Below, piece after piece: positions 1-9,446 of a stretch of 64,000 nt of DNA (its first letter is position 1; every line of letters starts with the position of its first letter). The stretch is from assembly GCA_937873495.1 (NCBI GenBank), contig CALMXZ010000007.1, forward strand, positions 1-64,000, read 5' to 3'. This DNA comes from an uncultured Trueperaceae bacterium. GTDB lineage: Bacteria; Deinococcota; Deinococci; Deinococcales; Trueperaceae. A program made the translations under genes and the position numbers. The notes beneath the pieces were generated by a model. It searched no databases. It was not told where the DNA came from and saw nothing but the letters and a program-made list of their open reading frames with translations.

Positions 1-3000
1 GAAGCGGGGGGGGCGGCCGAGCAGCCCCCCGCGGTGATCAGGCCCCTCGGGGAGGACCCCGCGTTTCTCACGGGGGTGGGGGAGAGGGGGGGGGTCCTGC
101 CGCTGATGCTCGCCCACGGCGACATGACCTCGAGCTTCGAGACGCTGAGCCTCGAACTGCTGCCGCAGCGCGGCACCGCGCTCGAGCGCAACGCCATGGC
201 ATTCCACAGCCTGGGCGACGAGAGCATCAACGTGGTCGACGCGCTGGGCAAGCCCGTTCCAGCCAAGCACGACCTCGATCCCAAGCGCATCTTCGGCCCG
301 GCCGCGGGTGCCCCGCAGCCCGGCAAGACGCGGCTCGATCCCGCGACCGGCGCCTATCCTTCGCCGCTCCTGCCCCGCAAGGCGGCGCAGCATCGCGCTT
401 CGGAGGGCGACAAGACCTTGCAGGCAGAAGGCCGGTTCGCGGTAAACGGCGCCTTGCCCGCCCCCGGTGCGCCCTTCGCCGATCCGTGCGGCGCCCCGAT
501 GGTGTTCGCCCTGCCCGGCGGCCCGAGCCATCGCGTCTACGATGCCTACAATTCGGCCTGGAAAAGTGAAGAAAAGCGCTTCGCCTCCAGCACGGACAAC
601 GTCTTCTACCCCGGGCATCCGGTGGACGAGATCAGGCAGGCGCGACTGGTGGCCGATCCCGCCCTGCTCGGCTATCGCCGCTTCGATGTCTCGGCGGTGG
701 AGCTGACCCTGGTGGTGAACCGGGCCGGCTGGCACGATCCGCAGGGCCGCATCAACGTGCTGTCATCGCAGGCGGCGAAGTACAAGAACAAGACGCGCTG
801 GGATGCGGAGCCGTTCTTCTTCCGCGCCTTCTCCGGCGAATGCATCAGCTTCCACCACACCAACGAGACCCCGAAGAAGCTGAAGCTCGACGACTTCCAG
901 ATGGCGGTGCCCACCGACACCATCGGCCAGCACATCCACCTCGTGAAGTTCGACGTGACCTCCTCCGACGGCAGCGGCAACGGCTTCAACTACGAGGACG
1001 GCACGTTCGCGCCCGACGAGATCCTGGAACGGATCTGCAAGAGCGTATCGGCCGACAAGCGGCAGGGCGAGAAGGCGGACACCATCGACACCCTCGCCGA
1101 TCGCCGCGCGGAATGCACCGCGCTGGAGAACAGCGCCCCCGGTAGCGAATCCGTGAGGAAGGAGGATGGCGTCCCCGCCAGCGAATCCATGTGGAAGGAG
1201 GATCGCGCCAGCAAGCCGAAATATTTCCAGACCACGGTGCAGCGCTGGTTCGCCGATCCGATCCTGTCCTACACCGGCGACGACGCCACCAGCCCCGACA
1301 CCAACGTGGCCGACCGCACCCTGCGCACGGTCTTCACCCACGACCATTTCGGCCCCTCGAACATCCAGCAGCACGGCTTCTATTCGGCGCTGCTCATCGA
1401 GCCGGCCCAGCACGCCGTCTGCATCACGCGGGAGGCGTCGGCCAGCCCCGCGCAGGACCCCGATCCGGCCTGCGTCGAGGGGCCGGCGGCGCGCGTGCAC
1501 CCCGCCAACCCGGAGCCTCTCAAAACCGATGCGGAGAAGCTCGTCGGCGCCCGGGCCGACGTGTTCGTGGTCAAAGGAGACGTGCGCCCGGGAGAGCCCG
1601 CCATGCCTGCTATCAAGGCGCTCATCGGCGACCTGATCCATCCCGATGCGCGCGAGTATGCCATCGCAATCGCCGACTTCGCGCTGCTCTATGACGGCAG
1701 GACGCAGTCGAGCCCGACGCGGGCAGACGGCGAGACCTCCAACGGCCTCGACCGCCTGCTCTACGAAGCGGAGAAGGCAGCCGCCGGCTCCGCAGCCGAC
1801 CGCCATGTCGAGGACGAGGAGGCCGAGAGCGCCCCCGCCCGGGTGCTGCGCGATCGCGGCTTCGGCGCGCTGGCCACCAAAGCGGGCTATACGGCGCTGC
1901 AGGACCGCTGGCTCGAGCTGCGAACCCAAAACGGCAACCCGGTGGCTCCGCCGCCGCGCCCGGAGGCGATCTCGCAGAAGCACCACGACCCCTATCTCGT
2001 GAACTACCGCAACGAGCCCGTGCCGCTGCGCGTGGGGACCGACGCGGGGCACGCGCGGCCGTCCTTCCTCGCCAAGCCCTGCCGCTATGCGTCGAGCAAC
2101 GGCAGCCCGCCCCAGATCGGCTACGACAGCATCGTGCGCCAGCGCAGCGACCAGGGCGGCGACCTTGCCAACCTGTTTCGCTCCGCCGTGCATGGCGATC
2201 CCTGCACGCCGGTGATCGAAGCCCTGTCCAACGACCGGGTGGTGGTGCGCCTCATCCAGGGCGCGCAGGAGGTGCAGCACACCTTCGTGGTGGAGGGCCG
2301 CACCCTGCGCCGCAACGCCGATCAACCCTTCCCCGCCGAGCGGCCGAAGGGGCCGGAGCTGGCCGCCACCCATTCCCGCGCCGCCGCCTGCGCCCAGTTC
2401 GGCAACACCGGCCGCGCCCGGGAGTTTGCCGGCTGGGCCCTCACCGCCCGTGGCGACCCATACTGGGACAGAATACGGGCGCTGGCGGCCGGCTGCGACA
2501 ATATCCTCGGCTATGTGCCGGCGCAGGAGATCGGTATTTCCGAGCATTTCGAGGTGGGGGCAACCTTCTCCGCGCAGAGCGGCGAATACGCGCCGCGCTA
2601 TGAACCTAAATCTACCAGCGCGTCCATTGACACCCCCCAGAATTTGCCGACCCTGGACTATCTCTACCATTTCGGCTCCACCGATGCGCTGTGGAACGGC
2701 GCCTGGGGGCTGGTCCGCAGCTATGGCAACGAGTTCATGCCGGACATCAGCGCCTGCCTCGGCCAGGCCGGAGATAAGGCGGCTTTCGATCGGTGCATGA
2801 ACGGCCCGGCGGGCACGGGGGCGACCGCCCTCATCGGCAAACGCCTGCGACCGTTCGCGCAGCGGCGTGAGACGCTACAGAAAACGGACAACACCACCGC
2901 GACCGCCGCGAGCGGGCCAGCGGTGGCGGGAGATTTCATCCGCCCCGCTGACGACTCGCCCATCGCCTGGTGCCCGGCGGTGGCCGCCGGCGATGTGCCC

Positions 3001-4735
3001 GGTAACGTGGCGAAGATGGTGGAGGTTGCGGTGGTCGCCGTGCGCGCCCGCGACGTGTTGTCCGACCAGGGCGACTGGCCGGGCACCCGCTACCGTACCG
3101 GCCTCGCGGATCGCGACGGGTTGTTGTTGGTGCCGGTGGACAAGGCGGCGCTCGGCCTCAAAGCAGCGTTTGAGGAGTTGTTCTTGGTGAAGCCCCTCAC
3201 CCTGGAGATGACGAAGGCTGAGGTCCGCAAGCTGGTCCGCCAGACCCTCGCCGCGCGCAACGACCACGATGGCACGCCCTTCGTGCTGCGCGTGAATGCC
3301 GGGGACTGCATCGACCTGCTGCTGGTCAATGCGCTGCCCGCCTTCGAGGATGTGGGCGACGTTGCCGGCGACGCGCTGATGCCCCGCATCACCCCGCTCA
3401 ATGTCGATCCGGACGAGCGCCAATACCACGGCACCAAGCCGTTCGGCGCCAATCCGTGGGAGGGCAAGACCCGCCCGCAGGTCCTGCCGTCGCGGAGCAT
3501 CGCCCTGTCGCTGCCGCTGCCGGTGCCCATGCTGAACCCCCTGGGCACGCTGCCGGTGGGAAGCAATGACTCGTCTGCGCTCGCTCCGGCAGGCGATGCC
3601 AGCAGGACACCGGCCATCGCCAGGCGATACTATGCCGGCTTCACCTGGATCGATCGGGAAGCCTTGTGGGACTTCGTCAAGGAGCCGGTTGCGGGCTTCT
3701 TCCCGGGGTCCGATGTCAATGTCGAAGGTATGTCGGAGAGTGGCGGCTGCGCGGCGGAACGGCAGATCGTCGTCCTGGGCACTTACTTCTGCCTGAAAAA
3801 CGCCACCGCGACGGACGAGCTGCGCAAGAAGGTGGACGTGGCCGTCGCGCAGATGCTGGCCGGAAAAGCGGGGAACTCGGGGCAAGCGGTGATCACGGCG
3901 ATCCCGTACGCCTTCGGCACGCTACCCATCCGGCCCGTGGGCGACCTGATCTCCCATGGCGCCCACGGTCTTGCCGGCACCCTCGTGGTGGAACCCCAGG
4001 GAGCGGTGGTGGCCCACGCCACCGACCTCGAGAAGCGCCACGCGGCGGCGGCCCTGGTGACGGTGCCCGCGGTGGAGCTCGTGGCCGCCGGCGAGAGCGG
4101 CGCAACGCTCCCCGGCACCACCTTCAGCGAGCAGGTCCTGATGTGGCAGGACGGGCTGAACCTGCGGCGCAACCTGCGCTGGCCCCAGGGCTACGGCCTG
4201 CGCGGCCAGGTGAAGGATCTCGGCGTGCCGGGCCGGCCGGTACCGGACTGCATCGTCTGCGACGATTCCTACGACCTGGGTGAGCACGGCGTCAGCTACC
4301 GCGCCGCGCCCTTCGCCATGCGCCTGATGGACATGGCGAAGGAAAGGCTGCCGTGGGATTTTGGCGTCCACACCTATCCGCGCGACACCGACGATCTCAA
4401 CCGGCGGCTCTTTCCGGCCAAGTTCTTCGCGGAGCGGCCGCTCACCCCGACGATCAATGCGGCGCCGGACCAGGAGATCGCCGTGCGTATCGCAGCGCCG
4501 GTGGCACGGGCGCGGCAGCGTGCCTTCGTCTCCGCCGCAGCGGGATATGACGACCTATTCCCGGGCTTCGGCTCGGGCCATTCCGCGCTGATCGGGCCGG
4601 GCAAGGCGTTCACCGCCTGGAGCTGCGCCCCGCGCACGGCGGGTACCTATCTGTGGCGCGACGGCCCCCCGCCCCTCTTCGCCGCCCGGGGCTGGGGGCA
4701 CCCGTCCGTCCTATCCCGGCCGGGCCGGGCAATGA
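1..4735 (+). CDS. Very large multicopper-oxidase-like protein (5' partial, probable 3' frameshift)
   Basis: The frame is open at the window edge; the first in-frame start is a GTG at 34, but recognisable homology begins near LPLMLAHGD, so the N-terminus and any signal peptide are missing. Cupredoxin/oxidase motifs are visible: GQHIHLVKFDV at about residue 298, THDHFGPSNIQQHGFY at about 433 (like the MCO HxH...Q..GLYG copper motif), GDCIDLLLVNALP at about 1088, SHGAHGLAGTLVVEP at about 1310 and LWRDGP near 1545. A classical C-terminal HCHxxxH motif is not seen. The size (over 1,500 residues) matches the very large MCO group that includes MnxG/McoA-type Mn(II) oxidases of Pseudomonas; Mn oxidation here is inference only. 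The frame stays open past the expected end. A TGA in another frame at 4733-4735 overlaps an ATG at 4732, suggesting a one-base indel near 4690 and the true stop at 4735. The adjacent SCO and cytochrome c genes support a copper redox role. Confidence 0.7.
1144..1207 (+). repeat. In-frame 36-bp tandem duplication in the oxidase gene
   Basis: Two imperfect copies, starting at 1144 and 1180, encode SESVRKEDGVPA and SESMWKEDRASK. They lie in a charged linker between cupredoxin-like motifs and keep the frame, so they look like a recent internal duplication rather than a domain. Confidence 0.6.
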
Positions 4736-5001
4736 CCGAGCCGGCAGGTTTCGCGCCGCCGGCTCCCGGCGCCGAAGGGCTGGGCGCCTCGGCACCGCCG
4801 GCGCCCCGCGGGGGGCAGCGGTGCCCGGTGCACGGGACGATGCAGCGTCTCCGCAATGGGTTCGGCCTCTCCGCGGCGGCGGGACGCCGGTCCGCCCCCT
4901 GGCAGCATGCGCGCCGCCTCGTCCTCGATGGCGCGCCCGCCGAGCCGCGCCGTGCGGGTGCGTGGCTGGTCCCCGGCATCGCCGGCGGCGGGCGGTGCGG
5001 C

Positions 5002-6933
5002 ATGCGGCCGGGCCATCTCGCCGTTGCCGCCTCGGCCTGCGCGTTGCTTGCCTCGGCGTTGGTTCGCTCCGCGGTCCTTGGCTTCGCGGCCCTCGGCCGC
5101 ACGGTTCGGGTCCGTGTGCTTTTGGCCTGCGTGCTTCTGGCCTTCGTGCTGCTTGCCGCGGGCATCCGGCCGGCGGCGGCGCAGGACAAGGTGGCGGTGG
5201 GCGGTGCGGGTTCGCGCCTCGCGATCAGCGTCGTCGCCCCTGACGCGCCCGACGCGCCGCTGCGCAGCGGCACCGATCTGGAGGTCCGGCTCGCGGTGCT
5301 GCGGGCGGAGAGCGATGCGCCCCTCGATGCGGCTGCGCCCCTCGCCTGGGTCCGCCGCCTGGCGCCGGGCCAGCCGGCCTGCTCAACCGCTGCCTACACC
5401 GCCCGCGCCACCGGGGTGATCTCGCCCGACGACATCCCGCTGGCGCGCTCCTACCTGATCGCCGTCGGCGACGGAAACGGACGCGGCCGTGAGGACCACC
5501 TGCGAGTCGTCGACCTCACCCACCGCCTCAACACCGCCAACCAGATTAGCGTCACCCCGCTGGGCGGCCGCGCCGCCGCCCTCCTGGTCCATCCGGGCAA
5601 GCCGCGGGCCTTCCTGTCCCGTCCCGAGGTCGGCGACGTGGTTGCGGTCGACCTGCCCTGGGGCGGCGCCGCGCCCTTCGCCGCCGGCCTCGGTCGACCG
5701 GGAGCGCTGGCAGCGCTGGGCGGCGGCCTCGTGGTGGCGGAGGATGCCGCGACCGGTCGTATCGTCCGGCTCGATGCCGACGGGCGGCGCCTGGCGACGG
5801 TGGAGGTCGGCGCCGCACCGGTGCGCCTGCTGGGCGCCGGCTCCGGCGTTCTGGCGGCCGGCGCCGACGGCACCGCCGTGCTTCTTGCCGAGACCGGGGC
5901 CGTGGTCCGCCTCGCCGGCCTCAACGGCGCCCTCGCCGTGGGGCGCGATGCCCTGCTCGGCGCCGGCACCGGCGCCACGGCGCAATTGCGCTGGCTCGAC
6001 GATCCCGCCACCGCCCAGCCGCTGGTGCTGCCCTTCGCGCCTGACGGCTTCGCGTTCTCCGCCCACGAGCGCTTCGCCATCGCCTGGAGCGATGCCAGCC
6101 GCCGCGGCGTGGTCATTGATCTGGCCTCCGGCACCACGGGGCACGAGTTCGCTTTGCCCGACGCGGTGGAGGAGGCGGCGGTCGCCGGGCCGGCGCTGGT
6201 CCTTACCCATCCGCGCCTGCCGCTCGCCAGCGTGGTCGACCTGTCTCCGGTGGCCGCCGGGGCGCTGCCGGTGGTGCGACGCATCCGCCTGCCGCTGCCG
6301 TCCGGCGATCCCGCCGCGGCCAGTCCGGGGACCGCGCCTGCCGGCGGGCGGCTCATCGGCTCGCGCGAGGCGGCGAGCGCACTCACGGTGCGTCCCGGCT
6401 CCAACGTCGCCTTCGTGCTGGCGGCGGGCGGCGGGCTGTCGGACCAGCCCATGTCGGCCATCACCATCCGTGGCGACGTGCCGCGGCGGATCGCCCGCTT
6501 CGACCAGCAGCCCACCCGCACCGGCCCCGGGCGCTACAGCGCCCCACTCCGGCTGCAGCGCGGCGGACACTACGAGGTGGTGGCGACCTCCGGCGCGCGC
6601 GGGGCCACGCGATGCGAGGCATTCTTCGCCGCCGGCCCGGGGGCCGATGAAGCGCCACGCCCGGAGCTTCGGATGGTTGGCGAGGCGCCGCGGGCCGGGA
6701 CGGCGTCGGCGCTGGAGCTCGCCATCGCCGACGCGCCGCCCGGGCTCTCCGGCTCGGTCCAGGTCCGCTTCGACGACCTCTCCTTCGGCTGGTCGCGCAC
6801 GATGACGGCGGAACTCGGCCATGGGGCGCGGCTGCGCCTGCAGATGGCGTTCCCCGAGGCCGGCACATATGCCGTATCGCTGCCGGCGTTCGGCACCGCG
6901 GTGGCGCCGCTGCTGGTGGGCGTCTCGCCATGA
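5002..6933 (+). CDS. Exported beta-propeller-like protein
   Basis: The chosen ATG at 5002 gives 643 residues. The N-terminus has two hydrophobic stretches and a signal-peptide-like end (LLAAGIRPAAAQ), so the mature protein should be periplasmic or extracellular. The middle (about residues 170-420) has repeating short strands such as GRIVRLDADGRRLATVEVG and lists of Gly-Asp-hydrophobic blades, the look of a YVTN/NHL-type propeller. The C-terminal third looks like a beta-sandwich. No catalytic motif is recognised. The gene is in the same frame as the oxidase, without an intervening stop, which is probably a sequencing effect. An alternative start is the ATG at 4732, which would overlap a displaced oxidase stop (ATGA). 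It overlaps the SCO gene by 4 bp. It may be a partner or electron-transfer scaffold of the oxidase; this is inference. Confidence 0.6.
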   Translation: MRPGHLAVAASACALLASALVRSAVLGFAALGRTVRVRVLLACVLLAFVLLAAGIRPAAAQDKVAVGGAGSRLAISVVAPDAPDAPLRSGTDLEVRLAVLRAESDAPLDAAAPLAWVRRLAPGQPACSTAAYTARATGVISPDDIPLARSYLIAVGDGNGRGREDHLRVVDLTHRLNTANQISVTPLGGRAAALLVHPGKPRAFLSRPEVGDVVAVDLPWGGAAPFAAGLGRPGALAALGGGLVVAEDAATGRIVRLDADGRRLATVEVGAAPVRLLGAGSGVLAAGADGTAVLLAETGAVVRLAGLNGALAVGRDALLGAGTGATAQLRWLDDPATAQPLVLPFAPDGFAFSAHERFAIAWSDASRRGVVIDLASGTTGHEFALPDAVEEAAVAGPALVLTHPRLPLASVVDLSPVAAGALPVVRRIRLPLPSGDPAAASPGTAPAGGRLIGSREAASALTVRPGSNVAFVLAAGGGLSDQPMSAITIRGDVPRRIARFDQQPTRTGPGRYSAPLRLQRGGHYEVVATSGARGATRCEAFFAAGPGADEAPRPELRMVGEAPRAGTASALELAIADAPPGLSGSVQVRFDDLSFGWSRTMTAELGHGARLRLQMAFPEAGTYAVSLPAFGTAVAPLLVGVSP

Positions 6934-7514
6934 GTCGCCGAGCCGGGCCGCGTGCGGCCGTCCTTCTCGCAACTCTCCTCGCCGTCGCATGGGCCTCCGG
7001 CGAGGGGCGGGCCGACGGCCAGCGAGCCGAGCGCGCGGTCCGCCTCGTGGATCGGCCGCTGGTGGACACCGACGGGCGACGCCACCGCTTCGTCTCCGAC
7101 TTGGTCGGGCGCGGTGTGGTGGTGGTGTCGTTCACCTTCACCGCCTGCAGCACCTTGTGTCCGCCCTCCGACCTTGTGATGGATGCCCTTGCGGCACGGG
7201 TGCGCGCGGTCGACGGGGGCGTGCGGCTGGTGACGCTCACACTCGATCCGGTCACCGACACCCCCGAGGTGCTCGCGCGGGAGCGCGCGCGTCACTCCGA
7301 TGCCGGCCGCCTGTTCCTCACCGGCGATCCGCGCGACGTGTGGGCGGTGCTGGACGGCCTTGGCGTGGCGCCGACGCGGGACCAGGACCACGACGTGGAA
7401 TTCCTGGTGTTCTCGGCCGGCGGCAGCCGAGTGCATCCGCTCCCCGGGCTGGTGAGCCCGCAAGATCTCGACGCCGCGGTGAGACAGGCGGCCGGTCGCG
7501 GGGCGGCGCGTTGA
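6930..7514 (+). CDS. SCO1/SenC-family copper chaperone
   Basis: A 194-residue thioredoxin-fold protein with an N-terminal signal sequence. The copper ligands of the family are visible: CSTLC (Cys73 and Cys77) and a distal His at about 154 in DQDHDVEFLV. The TLDPVTDTP segment matches the conserved SVDPxxDTP strand of SCO proteins. SCO proteins deliver Cu to CuA sites or reduce the cysteines of cuproproteins in the periplasm. Here the gene overlaps the propeller gene by 4 bp (ATGA) and the cytochrome gene by 4 bp (TTGA), so it is translationally coupled to both. It probably metallates the large oxidase rather than cytochrome oxidase, since no cox genes are near (inference). Confidence 0.88.
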   Translation: MSRRAGPRAAVLLATLLAVAWASGEGRADGQRAERAVRLVDRPLVDTDGRRHRFVSDLVGRGVVVVSFTFTACSTLCPPSDLVMDALAARVRAVDGGVRLVTLTLDPVTDTPEVLARERARHSDAGRLFLTGDPRDVWAVLDGLGVAPTRDQDHDVEFLVFSAGGSRVHPLPGLVSPQDLDAAVRQAAGRGAAR

Positions 7515-8677
7515 GGTTGCGGCACGTACTTGTCGCCTGCGGCCTGGCGGCGGCGGGCATGGGCGAAGCCCGAGCGGATCCCCAGCAGGCGGAGGGCCGG
7601 GCCATCTACTTCGGCGCCGCCCGGCAGGCGCTCGCCGGGACCGTGGCGGGGGTGGCCGCCCGCGCCCTTCCGTGCGCAAACTGCCATGGTCGCGACGGCG
7701 GCGGCGGCGCGGAGGGGGCGCAGCGTATTCCGCCCATCGACCGCGAGAGCCTCGCCGGCCGCGGCTATGACCAGGACGCCTTCGCCGCCGCGCTGTCCCA
7801 CGGCCGCGCGCCCGGGGGACGGGCCCTGGCCCTTGCCATGCCGCGCTATGCGGTCACTCCGGACCAGGCGCAGGCGCTGTGGCGCTTTCTATCGGTGGCT
7901 TCGGCGGAGGACGCATCGGGCGTCAGCACTGATGCGGTCATCTTCCTGATCCCGGCGTCCGGCGCGCACATGAAGGCGGCCGCCTCGCTGGAGGCGGCGC
8001 TGGCAGCGGCCTTCGCCGAAACGGGGCGACTGTTCGGCCGGTGCATCGTCGTGCGCATGGCGCCGGTTCTGGACGGAGCGCCGCTGCCGCCCGGCTTTGC
8101 CGCCCTGGGCCTTGCCCTGGACGATGCGCCCGCGCGCGAGGCCACCCTGCGCGCCGGCCTTCCTGTCATCGCTCCGAGGGGGGACGCCACAAGCATCGAC
8201 CTGCCGGCTGACACCGTATTCATCCAGGCCGGCGAGGATGCGGTGCACGCCGGGTTGCGATCCCGGGATGCGGAGGCGGCCGCCGGGGCGGATGGTGGTG
8301 GGCTCGTGGTGCCGGATGCCGCGGCCCTTCGGCGCCTAGCTGAAAGCGCGGGGGACATGGGTGATCGGCGCATCGTCCTGTCCGCCCGGCTTGCGGAGGC
8401 CGATCCCGATGCCGTCGCCCGCTTGCGCCGTGCGGGAGCGCGGATCACGGCGTTCCGCCCGGCCGGCGATCCGACCGCATGGCCGCAGGTCTCCGCTGTC
8501 ATCACCGCCCTGGTGCGGACCGGGCTGCTGGCGGCCGGCCGGCCGCTGACGCGCCGGAGCTTCCTGGCCGGCCTGAGGACGGCTTCGGTGGCCGTGCCGC
8601 CATGGCCGCCGCTGGACTACCGCCAGGTTCCCGTCCGCGGGACGACGCAAATCGAAAGCACCGAAATATCCCCTTGA
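7511..8677 (+). CDS. c-type cytochrome fused to a periplasmic-binding-like domain
   Basis: The start is a TTG at 7511 that overlaps the SCO stop (TTGA) and gives MRLRHVLVACGLAAAG, a plausible signal peptide; total 388 residues. One haem site CANCH lies at residues 55-59, inside a short class-I-like cytochrome domain (to about residue 130). The rest, beginning TDAVIFLIPASGAHMKAAASLEAAL, has the alternating strand/helix pattern of a type 1 periplasmic binding fold (ABC branched-chain amino-acid receptor type), though ligand residues cannot be judged. Last gene of the copper/redox cluster. A role as electron acceptor or donor for the oxidase, with a sensing or docking domain, is inferred. The domain fusion itself is clear. 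Confidence 0.7.
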   Translation: MRLRHVLVACGLAAAGMGEARADPQQAEGRAIYFGAARQALAGTVAGVAARALPCANCHGRDGGGGAEGAQRIPPIDRESLAGRGYDQDAFAAALSHGRAPGGRALALAMPRYAVTPDQAQALWRFLSVASAEDASGVSTDAVIFLIPASGAHMKAAASLEAALAAAFAETGRLFGRCIVVRMAPVLDGAPLPPGFAALGLALDDAPAREATLRAGLPVIAPRGDATSIDLPADTVFIQAGEDAVHAGLRSRDAEAAAGADGGGLVVPDAAALRRLAESAGDMGDRRIVLSARLAEADPDAVARLRRAGARITAFRPAGDPTAWPQVSAVITALVRTGLLAAGRPLTRRSFLAGLRTASVAVPPWPPLDYRQVPVRGTTQIESTEISP

Positions 8678-8707
8678 GGATGCGATAGCGCCTCCTCCAG
8701 GGGCGGG

Positions 8708-8791
8708 ATCCCGCCCGGCTTCTGGAACGGCCCCTTGCCGCCGATCGGCTATCGCGTCGTCGCGGCCGAGAAGCGCGGCGCCAAGGTCTGA
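8708..8791 (+). pseudogene. Serine recombinase (resolvase/invertase family) fragment
   Basis: A 27-codon open stretch ending in TGA encodes IPPGFWNGPLPPIGYRVV followed by AAEKRGAKV. This closely resembles the GFWNGxxPPxGYRxV segment that follows the catalytic domain of large serine recombinases carried by integrative elements. There is no catalytic domain upstream, since the cytochrome gene stops at 8677, so only a remnant survives. It marks the left edge of the defence island and suggests the island arrived on, or replaced, an integrating element. Confidence 0.6.
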
Positions 8792-8846
8792 ACCGCCCTG
8801 GTTTCGTAGACGCCTTCTTCCCTAGATTTTGTGGCAAGAAGGCCCG

Positions 8847-9050
8847 ATGGGCAAAGCGAACGTCACCGAGGACTTCAAGCGCGACGCGGTCCTTCGCCGC
8901 CGATTCATCCGCATCGTGGGATCGAAAACGGAGCTTGTGAGGATGCTTATTGCTGACCAAACGCGGCAATTAAGCGTGCCCAGAGGAGGAGTGAAATGGC
9001 GGGCAGCGCCCGACGAAGATGAGCACTATGAGATCGTCCTAGCCCTTTGA
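8847..9050 (+). pseudogene. Possible IS3-type OrfA N-terminal remnant in a short unassigned frame
   Basis: The ATG at 8847 opens with MGKANVTEDFKRDAV, similar to the FTEDFKRDAV opening of IS3-family OrfA helix-turn-helix proteins. The remaining residues (67 in total) no longer look like OrfA, and no second transposase frame or clear terminal inverted repeats are visible. It is most simply a decayed insertion-sequence fragment fused to unrelated sequence. The rest of 8792-9256 shows no gene that can be supported. Confidence 0.3.
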
Positions 9051-9256
9051 AATCAATCGAGAGTTCTCAACGGATTCGGCATTCGGCGGTGATCGGTGTC
9101 ATTTGAGTGCTCATCGGCGGCAATATCGGGCTTTCGGCGGTTCGCGAGAACTTCGGAGAAGTTGATTGCCTCGGTTACTGTGTAGGGCAGCCCATGGCCC
9201 CGATCAGGGGCCGACCTGAACCCGCTCCACGGCCGGGATTCGCTGGCTGGTCAACC

Positions 9257-9285
9257 TTGAAAATCTCGACGGTATCGACGAGGAT
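9257..9285 (+). promoter_or_regulatory. Candidate retron promoter
   Basis: TTGAAA at 9257-9262 and GAGGAT at 9280-9285 are separated by 17 bp. Transcription would begin near 9292, exactly at the first base of the a1 repeat of the retron ncRNA. The -35 is good, the -10 is weak. The position is the main support. Confidence 0.4.
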
Positions 9286-9292
9286 CGCCGTA

Positions 9293-9427
9293 GGCTTACA
9301 GGCAGAGTTGTTATCGCGAATCGCGATATAAGACATTGATGTTGGGCAGTGATGCTTCCATCTACCCTTATTGCAGCTTTACGGCTGAGCGGACGATCGA
9401 TCGATCGCATAGGAGTGCCTGTAAGCC
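9293..9427 (+). ncRNA. Retron msr-msd non-coding RNA
   Basis: A perfect 12-bp inverted repeat, GGCTTACAGGCA at 9293-9304 and TGCCTGTAAGCC at 9416-9427, bounds a 135-nt segment immediately upstream of a retron-type reverse transcriptase. This is the a1/a2 arrangement that defines retron RNAs. Inside lie a stem TATCGCG-AAT-CGCGATA (9312-9328), a small stem at 9333-9342, and a right-hand portion including an ATCGATCGATCG palindromic stretch near 9395 that would be the msd template. The RT start follows a2 by 19 nt. The exact branching G and msDNA ends cannot be fixed from sequence alone. Confidence 0.8.
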
Positions 9428-9446
9428 GCCAGTTTAGGGGGGCGGA

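Noticed and set aside
34-6933. A single 2,299-residue fusion protein
   Set aside because: Oxidase homology ends near 4690 and a signal-peptide-led protein begins by 5002; an ATGA junction in alternative frames indicates two genes merged by an indel.
5383-6990. 535-codon minus-strand frame opposite the propeller protein
   Set aside because: No motifs, repetitive Gly/Arg/Ala composition; the plus-strand genes are coupled to SCO and cytochrome genes.
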